Positions 16,227 through 25,002 of a DNA stretch of 55,699 bases are shown here, one piece after another. The translations under genes and the position numbers were made by a program. The stretch's first letter is position 1, and each line of letters starts with the position of its first letter. The notes under the pieces were generated by a model. That model did not search any database, was not told where the DNA came from, and saw only the letters and a program-made list of their open reading frames with translations. The stretch comes from Anaerolineae bacterium (lineage in GTDB: Bacteria; Chloroflexota; Anaerolineae; Caldilineales; Caldilineaceae), in NCBI GenBank assembly GCA_030432295.1, contig JAUIHI010000042.1, positions 1-55,699 on the forward strand, written 5' to 3'.

Positions 16227-16918
16227 ACTATGTGCACGCAACCGAAAACCCCTTGACTCCGGCCCACGAGGACTACCTGAAGGCCATCTATCTGCTGGAA
16301 GCCAATGGCGAGCCGGTGAGTAATTCCGCTCTGGCCCAGCATATGGGTTTTGCACCGGCCTCGGCCACAAATATGGTCAAGAAGCTGGCCGAGCTCCATC
16401 TGGTCACCCACGCTCCCTACCGGGGGGTGGAATTGACCGACCTGGGCCGCCAGGTGGCGCTGGAGGTCCTGCGCCACCACCGGCTGATTGAGCTTTTCCT
16501 CCACGAGACGCTGGATATGTCCTGGGACCGGGTTCATGAGGAGGCGGATAAGCTGGAGCACGTCATCAGCGAGGCGATGGAGGACGCGATGGCCGCGGTG
16601 CTGGGCAACCCCACCGTCGATCCTCACGGCGATCCCATCCCCAGCAAAGAGGGCCACGTGGACAAAACACCCGGCTCCCCGCTCTCGGTTGCAGCCATTG
16701 GGGAGCCGATGCGTCTGGTTCGGGTTCTCACCCAAGACCCGGACCGGCTCTGCTATCTGGGCGGTCTGGGCCTCTACCCGGACGCGGAAGTCGTTCTGCG
16801 CGAGCGTGCGCCCTTCCAGGGACCGCTGTTGGTGGAGGTCAATGGCAAGCCCCATGCCCTGGCCTTCGAGATGGCCGAATGTTTACAAGTCGTTGTGGAG
16901 GAACCGTTGCCAGTCTGA
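16217..16918 (+). CDS. mntR: MntR/DtxR family metal-dependent repressor
   Basis: A 233-residue metalloregulator: N-terminal winged helix (about 14-75, EDYLKAIYLLEANGEPVSNS, then a recognition helix near PASATNMVKKL), dimerisation/metal domain and C-terminal SH3-like domain (about 155-230). Ligand positions aligned to DtxR/MntR are D19, H88, E92, H107, D111, E114 and H115. Asp111 replaces the Cys of the iron-sensing DtxR type, and Asp19 matches the MntR pattern, so Mn2+ sensing is favoured over Fe2+. It should repress itself and the downstream uptake operon when metal is replete. ATG 16217 has no Shine-Dalgarno and coincides with the predicted transcription start. Confidence 0.93.
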   Translation: MTKNYVHATENPLTPAHEDYLKAIYLLEANGEPVSNSALAQHMGFAPASATNMVKKLAELHLVTHAPYRGVELTDLGRQVALEVLRHHRLIELFLHETLDMSWDRVHEEADKLEHVISEAMEDAMAAVLGNPTVDPHGDPIPSKEGHVDKTPGSPLSVAAIGEPMRLVRVLTQDPDRLCYLGGLGLYPDAEVVLRERAPFQGPLLVEVNGKPHALAFEMAECLQVVVEEPLPV

Positions 16919-16973
16919 TTTCCACATTGCGTGGCTTCCGGGCGATCTGCTATGGATTTTTTTTGCACCCGTG

Positions 16974-16991
16974 TTTTAGGAATAGCTAAAC
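16974..16991. promoter_or_regulatory. Putative MntR operator, copy 2
   Basis: Inverted repeat TTTTAG-GAATAG-CTAAAC, 50 bases before the substrate-binding protein gene, directly downstream of a possible -35 (TTGCAC 16963-16968). It has the same half-sites and the same 6-base spacing as the copy at 16209. Confidence 0.75.
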
Positions 16992-17041
16992 ATTTTTTTG
17001 GCAACTACTACTCATTGATTGATGTACAGGAAAGAAAACAG

Positions 17042-18016
17042 ATGAACCACAAAATCGAAAACCGTACAACAAAATCGCCCTTTCCGCACCGGATTGCGCT
17101 TCTACTGCTGGCTGCACTGCTCCTGCTGGTGGCCGGGTGTAGCCCCGCAGGCCAGGCCGCAGCCAACGCTGACGGCAAAATCCGGGTGGTCACCACCATC
17201 GGAATGATCACCGACGTAGCCCGCAATGTGGGCGGTGAGCACGTGGAAGTGACCGGGCTGATGGGCGCAGGTGTAGACCCCCATCTCTACAAGGCCACGG
17301 AAAGTGATGTAAATAGACTCCTCAACGCCCAGATTGTCTTCTACAACGGCCTATTTTTGGAAGCCCGCATGGAAGATGTCTTTGAACAGATGGCAGAATC
17401 CAAACCGACTGTCGCGGTGGGCGAAAGCGTCCCCGTGGCAGATCGTCTGGCCAGCCCCCAATACGCCGAACATTTCGACCCCCACATCTGGATGGATGTA
17501 AAAAACTGGATGCGGGTGGTGGAAAAGATTCGGGCTGAACTGAGCGCCTTTGACCCGGACAACGCCGCCGACTATCAAGCCAACGCCGACGCCTATCTGG
17601 CCCAGTTGCAGGAATTGGAAGAGTGGGTGCAGGCCCAGGTGGTCACTGTGCCCACCGAGCAGCGTCTGCTCGTCACCGCCCACGACGCCTTCCACTACTT
17701 CGCCAAAGGCTACGATTTCGCAGTCTTTGCCCCCCAGGGCATCAGCACCGAATCGGAAGCGGGGGTGGATGACATCCGCCGCACGATTGATCTGGTCGTC
17801 GAGCGGGACATCCCGGCCATCTTTGTGGAAAGCAGCGTGCCGCCGGATGTGGTGGAGGCGATTGTGGAAGGGGCGAAAGCCAGAGGCCACGACATCCGCA
17901 TCGGCGGCTCCCTCTTCTCCGATGCGATGGGCGAGGATGGCACGCCCGAGGGCACGTATATCGGGATGATTCGACACAACGTGCAGACCGTTACCAGCGC
18001 GCTGCGCGGGGAGTAG
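17042..18016 (+). CDS. TroA-type Mn/Zn ABC transporter substrate-binding lipoprotein
   Basis: A 324-residue lipoprotein that captures metal outside the membrane for the importer encoded next. The lipobox LLLVAGC places lipidated Cys33 after a hydrophobic signal. Cluster A-I ligands are His81 ([13 protein letters not shown]), His148 (HFDPHIWMD), His214 ([10 protein letters not shown]) and Asp294 (SLFSDAMG). This His3-Asp set is as in TroA/ZnuA, whereas PsaA has Glu as third ligand. There is no His-rich loop of the kind typical of ZnuA, so Mn or Zn are both possible. Start ATG 17042 has AGGAAAG 7 bases upstream. First gene of an operon with 4-base or overlapping junctions, under operator copy 2. 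Confidence 0.95.
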   Translation: MNHKIENRTTKSPFPHRIALLLLAALLLLVAGCSPAGQAAANADGKIRVVTTIGMITDVARNVGGEHVEVTGLMGAGVDPHLYKATESDVNRLLNAQIVFYNGLFLEARMEDVFEQMAESKPTVAVGESVPVADRLASPQYAEHFDPHIWMDVKNWMRVVEKIRAELSAFDPDNAADYQANADAYLAQLQELEEWVQAQVVTVPTEQRLLVTAHDAFHYFAKGYDFAVFAPQGISTESEAGVDDIRRTIDLVVERDIPAIFVESSVPPDVVEAIVEGAKARGHDIRIGGSLFSDAMGEDGTPEGTYIGMIRHNVQTVTSALRGE

Positions 18017-18020
18017 AACT

Positions 18021-18815
18021 ATGCCAGGCCAACGCAACGGCAGCCCACCCATCCACATCGAAGACCTCACCGTCGCCTACCGGGAGGAACCCGTCCTCTG
18101 GGACGTGGACCTGGACGTGCCCGAAGGCACGCTGATGGCAATTGTGGGACCAAACGGCGCAGGAAAATCCACTCTCATCAAGACAATTCTCGGTCTGATC
18201 CAGCCCGCCGCGGGCCAGGTGCGCATCTACGACAGGTCCTACACCGAGCAGCGCTCCCTCGTGGCCTACGTTCCCCAGCGGGGCAGCGTGGACTGGGACT
18301 TCCCCACCAACGCGCTGGATGTGGTGATGATGGGGCGATACGGCCATCTGGGCTGGCTGAAACGGCCCGGCCCCACCGAGCGCAAGTTGGCCCTGGACGC
18401 CCTCACCAAAGTGGGAATGCAGGAGTACGCCGGTCGCCAGATCAGCCAACTCTCCGGCGGCCAGCAACAACGGGTCTTTCTGGCCCGGGCCCTGGTGCAG
18501 GACGCCCAGATTTATCTGATGGACGAACCCTTTCAGGGGGTGGACGCCACCACCGAAAAGGCGATTATCACCGTCCTGCGGGAGCTGCGGGCCGCGGGGC
18601 GCACAGTCGTCGTCGTCCATCACGACCTGGAAACTGTGCCCGAATATTTCGACCACGTGCTGCTGCTCAATGTTCGGGCAATCGCTACAGGACCGGTCGC
18701 AGAGATATTCACCCCGGCCAATCTGCGCCGGACCTACGGCGGCCATATGGATATGCTCCTGGCCCGCGACGGCGAGTTGACCCCAGGCGGAGGCAGCAAT
18801 GGACGCCATTCTTGA
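18021..18815 (+). CDS. Metal ABC transporter ATP-binding protein
   Basis: A 264-residue ATPase powering the TroA-type importer. It shows Walker [10 protein letters not shown] (about 43-51), Q-loop [13 protein letters not shown] signature LSGGQQQR, Walker [12 protein letters not shown] and the switch His in VVVHHDLE, so it should be active. It starts 4 bases after the binding-protein gene and overlaps the permease gene by 17 bases, a tightly coupled operon. The motif order and [10 protein letters not shown] sequence are those of the Mn/Zn/Fe chelate subfamily. Confidence 0.96.
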   Translation: MPGQRNGSPPIHIEDLTVAYREEPVLWDVDLDVPEGTLMAIVGPNGAGKSTLIKTILGLIQPAAGQVRIYDRSYTEQRSLVAYVPQRGSVDWDFPTNALDVVMMGRYGHLGWLKRPGPTERKLALDALTKVGMQEYAGRQISQLSGGQQQRVFLARALVQDAQIYLMDEPFQGVDATTEKAIITVLRELRAAGRTVVVVHHDLETVPEYFDHVLLLNVRAIATGPVAEIFTPANLRRTYGGHMDMLLARDGELTPGGGSNGRHS

Positions 18816-20007
18816 GTTCGTCCAGCTGATCTTTACCGACTACACCCTGCGCACAGTCACCCTCGGCGCGATGATTCTGGGGCTGGTCAGCGGCCTGCTG
18901 GGCAGCTTTGCCGTCCTGCGCAAACAGAGCCTGCTGGGCGACGCGATGAGCCACGCGGCCCTGCCCGGCGTCGTCATCGCCTTCATCCTCACCGGTTCCA
19001 AAGCGCCACTGGTGCTGATGCTGGGCGCGTTGGCCGCAGGCTGGCTGGGCGCGCTCCTTGTCCAACTGGTCACCGAGCAGACCCGCATCAAACAGGACAG
19101 CGCACTGGGGATTGTACTGGCTGTCTTCTTCGGCTTCGGCCTGGTCCTGCTCACGTGGGTGCAGCGCCAGGGCAGCGCCAACCAGAGCGGGCTGGACACC
19201 TTTCTCTTTGGCCGGGCCGCCGCGCTGGTGATGAGCGATGTCTGGGCGATGGCCGGGGTGGGGGGCGCGGGTCTGCTGTTGGTCCTCCTCTTTTGGAAGG
19301 AGTTCAAACTGCTCAGCTTCGACCCGGACTTTGCCGCTACTCTTGGCTTTCCGGTGGGATTGCTGAATGTGGCCCTGACGACGCTGATTGTGGTGGCGGT
19401 GGTCATCGGCCTGCAAACCGTCGGCGTTGTGCTGATGAGCGCGATGATTGTGGCCCCCGCGGCCGCGGCCCGCCAGTGGACCGATCGCCTGGACCGGATG
19501 GTGCTGCTGGCCGCGCTCTTCGGTGCGCTGGCAGGGATCAGCGGCGCTCTCATCAGCAGCCTGAGCCGGGGGCTGCCCACCGGCCCGACGGTTGTACTCT
19601 GTGTCAGTACCCTCGTTGGCTTTTCGCTGCTCTTTGCGCCCAACCGGGGGCTGGTGGGCGCGTGGCTGCGTCAACGGCACAATCGACGCCAATTGCGCCG
19701 GGCCGCGGTGCTGGAGACGCTCTATCAGTTGGCTATCTCCCACGGGGATGCCGCAGAAGTTGCTTCTGCCCACGCCCACCAGTTGGGCGCGCTGCTGGCA
19801 GCCATGCCCGGTGTGGATGTGCGCCGCACCCTGGACGTGCTGGAAAGCGAAGGGCTGGCCCGACCCAGCACTGGAGACCGGTGGGCATTGACCCCCGCCG
19901 GCGCAGATCAGGCCCGCCAATCCCTGGCCCGCTTCACCCGCCACAGCCCAGACGAACTGCCCATCCGCCCCATCGCCCTCACATCCGCGGGGGAGGTGAT
20001 CAAATGA
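18799..20007 (+). CDS. Metal ABC permease with C-terminal winged-helix domain
   Basis: A 402-residue protein. Residues about 1-285 are a complete TroC/ZnuB-type permease with multiple hydrophobic helices ([58 protein letters not shown]). Residues about 300-385 are a cytoplasmic extension with the layout of a winged helix: [13 protein letters not shown], then [20 protein letters not shown] and [11 protein letters not shown]. Typical permeases end near 280 residues, so the extension is real added sequence. It lacks DtxR metal ligands. It may act as a regulatory domain; DNA binding by it is inference. It overlaps both neighbours (17 and 4 bases). Confidence 0.92.
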   Translation: MDAILEFVQLIFTDYTLRTVTLGAMILGLVSGLLGSFAVLRKQSLLGDAMSHAALPGVVIAFILTGSKAPLVLMLGALAAGWLGALLVQLVTEQTRIKQDSALGIVLAVFFGFGLVLLTWVQRQGSANQSGLDTFLFGRAAALVMSDVWAMAGVGGAGLLLVLLFWKEFKLLSFDPDFAATLGFPVGLLNVALTTLIVVAVVIGLQTVGVVLMSAMIVAPAAAARQWTDRLDRMVLLAALFGALAGISGALISSLSRGLPTGPTVVLCVSTLVGFSLLFAPNRGLVGAWLRQRHNRRQLRRAAVLETLYQLAISHGDAAEVASAHAHQLGALLAAMPGVDVRRTLDVLESEGLARPSTGDRWALTPAGADQARQSLARFTRHSPDELPIRPIALTSAGEVIK

Positions 20008-21107
20008 CACCCCAGGCAGAAATTCAACTGATTGCCAGTATTGTGGCCGTGGCCTGTGCCCTGCCCGGCGTCTTCCTGATTTTGCGCCGGGTGGCCCTGA
20101 TGAGTGACGCCATCAGTCACAGCATCTTGCTGGGCATTGCGGTCGGCTTTTTATTTACTGGCAGCACCAGCCACCCCCTGCTCGTAGCCCTGGCCACGGC
20201 CAGCGGCATTCTGACTGTCTCACTGGTGGAAGGACTGATCAACACCCGACGGGTGAAGGAGGACGCAGCGATTGGGCTGGTCTTCCCCGTGCTTTTCAGT
20301 ATCGGCGTCATCCTCATCAGCCGCTATGCAGGGGATGTCCACCTGGACGTGGACGCGGTGCTGCTGGGCGAACTGGCCTTTGCGCCCTTCAACCGAATGG
20401 CGTTCTTTGGCCTGAATCTGCCCCAGGGCGTATGGGTGATGGGGGGGATTCTGCTGCTCAATCTGCTCCTCATCGGGCTATTCTATAAAGAGCTGAAGCT
20501 GGCAACCTTCGACGCCGGGCTGGCCGCGGCCCTGGGCTTTTCGCCTGTGCTTCTCCACTACGGGCTGATGACTGTCGTCTCGGTGACAGCCGTGGGCGCA
20601 TTCGATCACGTGGGGTCGATTTTGGTGGTGGCGCTAATGATTGCGCCCCCGGCCTCGGCCTATCTGCTCACCAATTCCCTGCCCCGGATGCTGGGGCTGA
20701 GTGCGCTCTACGGGGTGGCAGCGGCCATCGGCGGCTATTGGCTGGCCCGAACGCTGGACGCCAATATCGCCGGCGCGATGGCGACAATGACCGGCGTCTT
20801 CTTTCTGCTGACCCTACTCTTTGCGCCGGAGCAGGGGCTGATCGCCCGAGCCCTGCAACGCCAGCGCCGCCGCCAGCGCTTTGCTGTGGAGATGCTGCTG
20901 GTCCATCTGAGCCGCCACGAGAACGAGCCGGAGGCAGGCACAGAGAACTCCCTGGCCCATCTGGTGGAGGAATTGAAATGGCAGCCGGACTTCGCCCAGT
21001 CCACCGTGCGCAGCGCCCAGGAAGAAGTCTTTGTAGAACGGCAGAACGGGCTGTTACTATTGACTGAAGAGGGTCGGCAGGTGGCAAGTCGAGTGCTGCA
21101 ACGCTGA
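20004..21107 (+). CDS. Second metal ABC permease, also with C-terminal wHTH-like tail
   Basis: A 367-residue permease. The membrane part (about 1-285) starts [20 protein letters not shown] and has the family pattern LMSDAISHSILLGIAVGFLF. A soluble tail of about 80 residues follows (RFAVEMLLVHLSRHE, then FAQSTVRSAQEEVFVERQNG, LLLLTEEGRQVA), again with winged-helix spacing. The start overlaps the previous stop (ATGA), ensuring coupling. With the first permease it would form a heterodimeric translocation channel. TroC/TroD-type importers likewise use two permeases, but the tails are unusual. Confidence 0.92.
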   Translation: MTPQAEIQLIASIVAVACALPGVFLILRRVALMSDAISHSILLGIAVGFLFTGSTSHPLLVALATASGILTVSLVEGLINTRRVKEDAAIGLVFPVLFSIGVILISRYAGDVHLDVDAVLLGELAFAPFNRMAFFGLNLPQGVWVMGGILLLNLLLIGLFYKELKLATFDAGLAAALGFSPVLLHYGLMTVVSVTAVGAFDHVGSILVVALMIAPPASAYLLTNSLPRMLGLSALYGVAAAIGGYWLARTLDANIAGAMATMTGVFFLLTLLFAPEQGLIARALQRQRRRQRFAVEMLLVHLSRHENEPEAGTENSLAHLVEELKWQPDFAQSTVRSAQEEVFVERQNGLLLLTEEGRQVASRVLQR

Positions 21108-21150
21108 GCTATCGAAGAACAGAAGTTCAACCTTTACGAAGGAGCTTTGC

Positions 21151-22170
21151 ATGGAGAGTATCTTTTCTCAACCCCTATTCTGGGTCTTCGTTTTCGCACT
21201 GCTATTTGCTGCCGCATTCTGGCCGGGCCGGGGACCCTTCTGGCGGCGTTTGCAGAAGAACCAGCGCCAGCAACGGGTGCTGATCGAAGACGGCCTGAAG
21301 CACGTCTACACATTCCGCCAGCGGGAGATTCCCGTCACCGTCGAGTCTCTGGCCGGCGCAGTAGAACTCAACCGCTCCCAGGCCAGCGAACTGATCGCAG
21401 AAATGGAAGAGTCCGCCCTGCTCCACTACGGCGAAAGCGGCCTGGAACTGACGCCCAAAGGCGAAGCCCTGGCTCTGCACGTCGTCCGTGCCCATCGCCT
21501 GTGGGAGACCCACCTGGCCGACACAACCGGTCTGGCCCCCACGGATTGGCACAGTCAGGCCGACCGCAAGGAACACAGTCTCTCCCCCGCCGAGGTAGAC
21601 GCGCTGGCCGCCAGCCTGGGCCATCCGGTCTTCGACCCCCACGGCGACCCTATCCCCACCGAGAAAGGTGTGGATGCGCCGCCCAGTTTTGCTCTCACCG
21701 AAGCCAAACCAAACCAGACCCTGCGCATCGTCCATCTGGAAGACGAGCCACCGGTGGTCTTTGCCCAACTGGTGGCCGAGGGGCTACATCCGGGCATGGC
21801 GATTCAATTGATTGAAAAGACCGATCAATTTCTGCACTTTGTGGGCGAAGGCGAAGAGCGTCGTCTGGCCCCCCAACTGGCCGCCAATGTGAGCGTGCGT
21901 CCCGTCCGCAACCACAATGGAGTGATGCTGGGCGGCGCGCAGCCTTTGAACAGCCTGCGCGTGGGCGAAGAGGCCAAAGTTGTGGCTGTCTCCCGGGCCT
22001 GCCGCGGGCCGGAACGCCGACGGCTGATGGACCTGGGCATCCTCCCCGGCGCGGCTATCGAAGTCGCCATGCCCAGTCCAATGAATGACCCGGTAGCCTA
22101 CCGGGTGCGGGATACACTGATTGCATTGCGTAACGATCAGGCGCAGATGATTTTGATTGAGAGAACCTGA
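21151..22170 (+). CDS. Membrane-anchored MntR-like sensor fused to FeoA
   Basis: A 339-residue protein in four parts: one N-terminal membrane helix (about 8-24), a DtxR/MntR winged helix (about 40-105), a metal domain with all ligands conserved (D47, H115, E119, H134, D138, E141, H142), an SH3-like domain, and a C-terminal FeoA domain (about 262-338, RRRLMDLGILPGAAIEVAMP). The PVFDPHGDPIP segment matches the soluble MntR in this window. A DNA-binding metalloregulator tethered to the membrane is unusual; it could sense metal beside the transporters or gate FeoB through its FeoA domain. It lies between the ABC operon (44 bases) and feoB. AAGGAG lies 7 bases before the ATG. Confidence 0.9.
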   Translation: MESIFSQPLFWVFVFALLFAAAFWPGRGPFWRRLQKNQRQQRVLIEDGLKHVYTFRQREIPVTVESLAGAVELNRSQASELIAEMEESALLHYGESGLELTPKGEALALHVVRAHRLWETHLADTTGLAPTDWHSQADRKEHSLSPAEVDALAASLGHPVFDPHGDPIPTEKGVDAPPSFALTEAKPNQTLRIVHLEDEPPVVFAQLVAEGLHPGMAIQLIEKTDQFLHFVGEGEERRLAPQLAANVSVRPVRNHNGVMLGGAQPLNSLRVGEEAKVVAVSRACRGPERRRLMDLGILPGAAIEVAMPSPMNDPVAYRVRDTLIALRNDQAQMILIERT

Positions 22171-22180
22171 CGCTCAAAGA

Positions 22181-22315
22181 CCAGCGCCGGTTGAGTAGCC
22201 CGGAGTCTGCGGAGGGCGTATCGAAATCAAGCGGGTGTACGTAGAACTGTTCGTAAACCCGTTCGCTTGATTTCGATACGCCTCGAAGACTCGGCACTCA
22301 ATCAGCGTTCACTGG
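22181..22315. repeat. GGTTGAGTAG-family palindromic element, copy 1
   Basis: A 135-base imperfect palindrome bounded by CCAG/CTGG. The left arm has GGTTGAGTAG and GGCGTATCGAAATCAAGCG; the right arm has CGCTTGATTTCGATACGCC and ACTCAATCAGCG. Related copies lie at 30250-30309 (half) and 50477-50632 (full). There is no coding capacity. It lies between the FeoA fusion and feoB. Confidence 0.88.
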
Positions 22316-22393
22316 AGCGGATTCTACAACCCGTGGCCTCGCCACCCTACGCAATACGCAGTGCCTTGCCAGACACAAAAAGGAATGACTCTT

Positions 22394-23269
22394 ATGGCCG
22401 ACAAAGTACAGATCGAACCCATCCCCCTCACTTCTACCCAGGGGGGCCACGCGGCCGCAGGCTGCGACGGCTGCGCTGTCCACAACGCGGGCGCGCTGTT
22501 GAAGCTGGGCGTGGATATGCAAAACTGGGATTACGTCGTCGCCCTGGCCGGTAATCCCAACACCGGCAAAAGCACCGTCTTCAACGCCCTGACCGGGCTG
22601 CGCCAACACACGGGCAACTGGCCGGGCAAGACTGTCGCCCGCGCCGAGGGCGGCTTTGTCTACAGCGACAAACGCTACAAATTGGTGGACCTGCCGGGGA
22701 CCTATTCCCTCCTCGCCACCAGCCTGGACGAGGAGATCGCCCGCGACTTCATCCTCTTCGGCCAGCCCGATGTGACAATTATTGTCGTGGACGCAACCCG
22801 GCTGGAACGCAATCTGAATCTGGTGCTGCAAACCCTGGAAATCACCGACCGAGCCGTCGTCTGTCTGAATCTGATGGACGAAGCCCGCCGCCACAAACTG
22901 ACCATCGATGACCGTCGCCTGGCCCGGGATTTGGGCGTGCCCGTCGTGCCCACCGCGGCCCGTCAAGGCGAAGGGCTGCAAGACCTGCTCCAGGCCGTCC
23001 ACGAAGTCGCCACCGGCCAGGTGATCGGCAAACCCTACCGGATGCAGAAGGAGCCCAAGGCCATCAAAGGCGCGCTGGACCGGCTGGTGGCTCAACTGAC
23101 CACCGCCTTCCCCGGACTGCCCAACGCGCGCTGGGTGGCCCTGCGTCTGCTGGACGGGGACGAGAGTATTGTGCAGGCCGTGCGCAGCGGTGAATTGGGC
23201 CAACTGATCAGCGGCACGCCGGATGTGGCTCAACGCCAATTGACACACCAGATGGAGGTGGTCCTATGA
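22394..23269 (+). CDS. feoB: FeoB GTPase domain protein (N-terminal half of split FeoB)
   Basis: A 291-residue soluble half of the ferrous iron transporter FeoB. The G1 loop is GNPNTGKST (53-61), followed by the NWPGKT switch region, G3 [10 protein letters not shown] and G4 NLMDEA, then part of the helical GDI domain. An N-terminal extension of about 40 residues carries a CDGC pair (Cys24, Cys27) not found in ordinary FeoB. ATG 22394 is preferred, with AAGGA about 9 bases upstream. The stop overlaps the start of the membrane half by 4 bases (ATGA). The G-protein may regulate Fe2+ (possibly Mn2+) flux through the separate membrane subunit. Confidence 0.92.
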   Translation: MADKVQIEPIPLTSTQGGHAAAGCDGCAVHNAGALLKLGVDMQNWDYVVALAGNPNTGKSTVFNALTGLRQHTGNWPGKTVARAEGGFVYSDKRYKLVDLPGTYSLLATSLDEEIARDFILFGQPDVTIIVVDATRLERNLNLVLQTLEITDRAVVCLNLMDEARRHKLTIDDRRLARDLGVPVVPTAARQGEGLQDLLQAVHEVATGQVIGKPYRMQKEPKAIKGALDRLVAQLTTAFPGLPNARWVALRLLDGDESIVQAVRSGELGQLISGTPDVAQRQLTHQMEVVL

Positions 23270-24750
23270 CCGTTGATGTTTCCAGCGCGGGGATGCCCAG
23301 CGGCCTTTCCCCCCGCCAACCCCAACCGAACCCGCCCGTCAACGCGGACTCGATTCTCGCCAGCGTAGACGCCTTCCGCCGGGAGATGACCACCGACATC
23401 CACGAAGAGTGGGTCGAGGCGATCTACGGCGAAGCCAGTCGCCTGGCCGAGCGCAGCGTCACCCGCCCGGACCAGAAGGCCCGCTTCGATCTGGACCGCA
23501 CCATCGACCGAGCGGTCACCAGCCGCTGGCTGGGCTTCCCAATTATGCTGATTCTCTTTACTTTCATCCTCTGGCTGACAATTTCTGGGGCCAATGTGCC
23601 GTCGCAGATGATTGCCAACGTACTGCTGGGAATGGTACACCCCTGGCTGAAAGGCGTAGCCGCGGCCATCAGTATGCCCTGGTGGCTGGACGGTCTGCTC
23701 ATCGACGGCGTCTATCTGGCGACGGCCTGGGTGGTCAGTGTGATGCTGCCGCCTATGGCCATCTTCTTCCCTCTCTTTACGCTTCTGGAAGATCTGGGCT
23801 ATCTGCCCCGGGTCGCCTTCAATCTGGACGCCATTTTCCGCAAGGCGGGCGCGCACGGCAAACAGTCGATGTCAATGATGATGGGCTTCGGCTGCAACGC
23901 GGCGGGGGTCATCGCTACCCGCATCATCGACAGCCCGCGCGAGCGGCTGATCGCCATCATAACCAACAACTTCGCCCTCTGCAACGGACGCTGGCCCACG
24001 CAGATTTTGATTGCCACGATTTTCGTCGGCGGGCTGGTTCCGGCCCAGTTGGCCGGGCTGATCTCCGCCAGCGCAGTGGTGGGCATCGCCCTGCTCGGCG
24101 TGCTGCTGACTTTTGTGGTCTCCTGGGCGCTCTCCCGCACAGTGCTGAAGGGCGAAGTCTCCACCTTCAGTCTGGAACTACCCCCTTACCGCCCGCCCCG
24201 GGTTTTGCAGACAATCTACACATCCCTCATCGACCGCACGATTTACGTCCTGTGGCGGGCAATTGTCTTCGCCGCCCCCGCGGGCGCGGTCATCTGGCTG
24301 GTCGCCAACATACACATCGGCGGCCCAAGCATCGCCGAGTGGATGATCCAGTGGATGAATCCCTTTGGCCTGCTGCTCGGCTTGAACGGTGTGATTCTGC
24401 TTGCCTATATTGTGGCCATCCCAGCCAATGAAATCGTCATTCCCACAATTCTGATGCTCACCGTTCTCACCGCGGGCGTGTCCGGCGCAGGTGAAGGCGC
24501 GGGGGTGATGTTCGATCCGGGATCGACGAATGCCACTGCCGCGCTCTTCACGGCTGGCGGCTGGACGCTGCTGACCGCTGTCAATCTGATGCTCTTCAGT
24601 CTGATGCACAACCCGTGCAGCACGACGATTTATACGATCTACAAAGAGACGGGCAGCGTCAAATGGACGGCCCTAGCGTCGCTGATGCCCGTGGCGATGG
24701 GCTTTGTGGTAACATTCACTGTAGCCCAGGTCTGGCGGCTATTTGCGTAG
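23266..24750 (+). CDS. feoB: FeoB membrane domain protein (C-terminal half of split FeoB)
   Basis: A 494-residue permease half of FeoB. After a Pro-rich N-terminus of about 25 residues, the rest of the GDI helices appear ([20 protein letters not shown]), then [19 protein letters not shown] and the membrane core. Gate motifs are [12 protein letters not shown] and, near the C-terminus, [16 protein letters not shown], both with the conserved Cys. About ten hydrophobic segments are visible. The break relative to one-piece FeoB falls within the GDI domain. The new ATG, the 4-base coupling overlap and the added N-terminal sequence make this a genuine gene split, not a frameshift. Confidence 0.93.
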   Translation: MTVDVSSAGMPSGLSPRQPQPNPPVNADSILASVDAFRREMTTDIHEEWVEAIYGEASRLAERSVTRPDQKARFDLDRTIDRAVTSRWLGFPIMLILFTFILWLTISGANVPSQMIANVLLGMVHPWLKGVAAAISMPWWLDGLLIDGVYLATAWVVSVMLPPMAIFFPLFTLLEDLGYLPRVAFNLDAIFRKAGAHGKQSMSMMMGFGCNAAGVIATRIIDSPRERLIAIITNNFALCNGRWPTQILIATIFVGGLVPAQLAGLISASAVVGIALLGVLLTFVVSWALSRTVLKGEVSTFSLELPPYRPPRVLQTIYTSLIDRTIYVLWRAIVFAAPAGAVIWLVANIHIGGPSIAEWMIQWMNPFGLLLGLNGVILLAYIVAIPANEIVIPTILMLTVLTAGVSGAGEGAGVMFDPGSTNATAALFTAGGWTLLTAVNLMLFSLMHNPCSTTIYTIYKETGSVKWTALASLMPVAMGFVVTFTVAQVWRLFA

Positions 24751-24766
24751 AAGAAATTATTGGATA

Positions 24767-24989
24767 TTGGGTATTGGATATTTCGCTGAGTTACGCACAA
24801 TGCCCAATATCGGCGTGGTTCATTTGAGCCGATCGTCATCTTTACAATTTGGTACGAGGAGTAGGCACGCCCACGTGCCGGTCGTAGTCGAGTTACCGCC
24901 GCACGTGGGCGTGCTCTCTCCTCTCGAATTGTAAAGATCATTCGACGGCGAAATGAACCACGCCCCAATATCTAATATCCAATACCCAA
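24767..24989. repeat. Large nested inverted repeat before the P1B ATPase
   Basis: Outer perfect 16-base arms (TTGGGTATTGGATATT 24767-24782; AATATCCAATACCCAA 24974-24989) enclose imperfect arms of about 65 bases (24812-24880 with 24898-24964), sharing GGCGTGGTTCATTT, ATCTTTACAATT and GCACGCCCACGTGC. No coding capacity. The outer word also occurs inside the 36678-39581 gene, so it is a dispersed MITE-like element. It fills almost the whole gap between feoB and the P1B ATPase. Confidence 0.88.
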
Positions 24990-25002
24990 AGGCGAATCAA
25001 CG

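Noticed and set aside
21108-21150. Third MntR operator before the membrane-anchored regulator
   Set aside because: No TTTAG-N6-CTAAA or close variant occurs in this gap or before feoB.
23250-23290. Sequencing frameshift splitting feoB
   Set aside because: The second half has its own ATG overlapping the stop as ATGA and extra Pro-rich N-terminal residues; a simple frameshift would not create these.
24812-24964. Insertion sequence between feoB and the P1B ATPase
   Set aside because: Inverted repeats are present but there is no room for, or trace of, a transposase; a MITE-like repeat is the better call.
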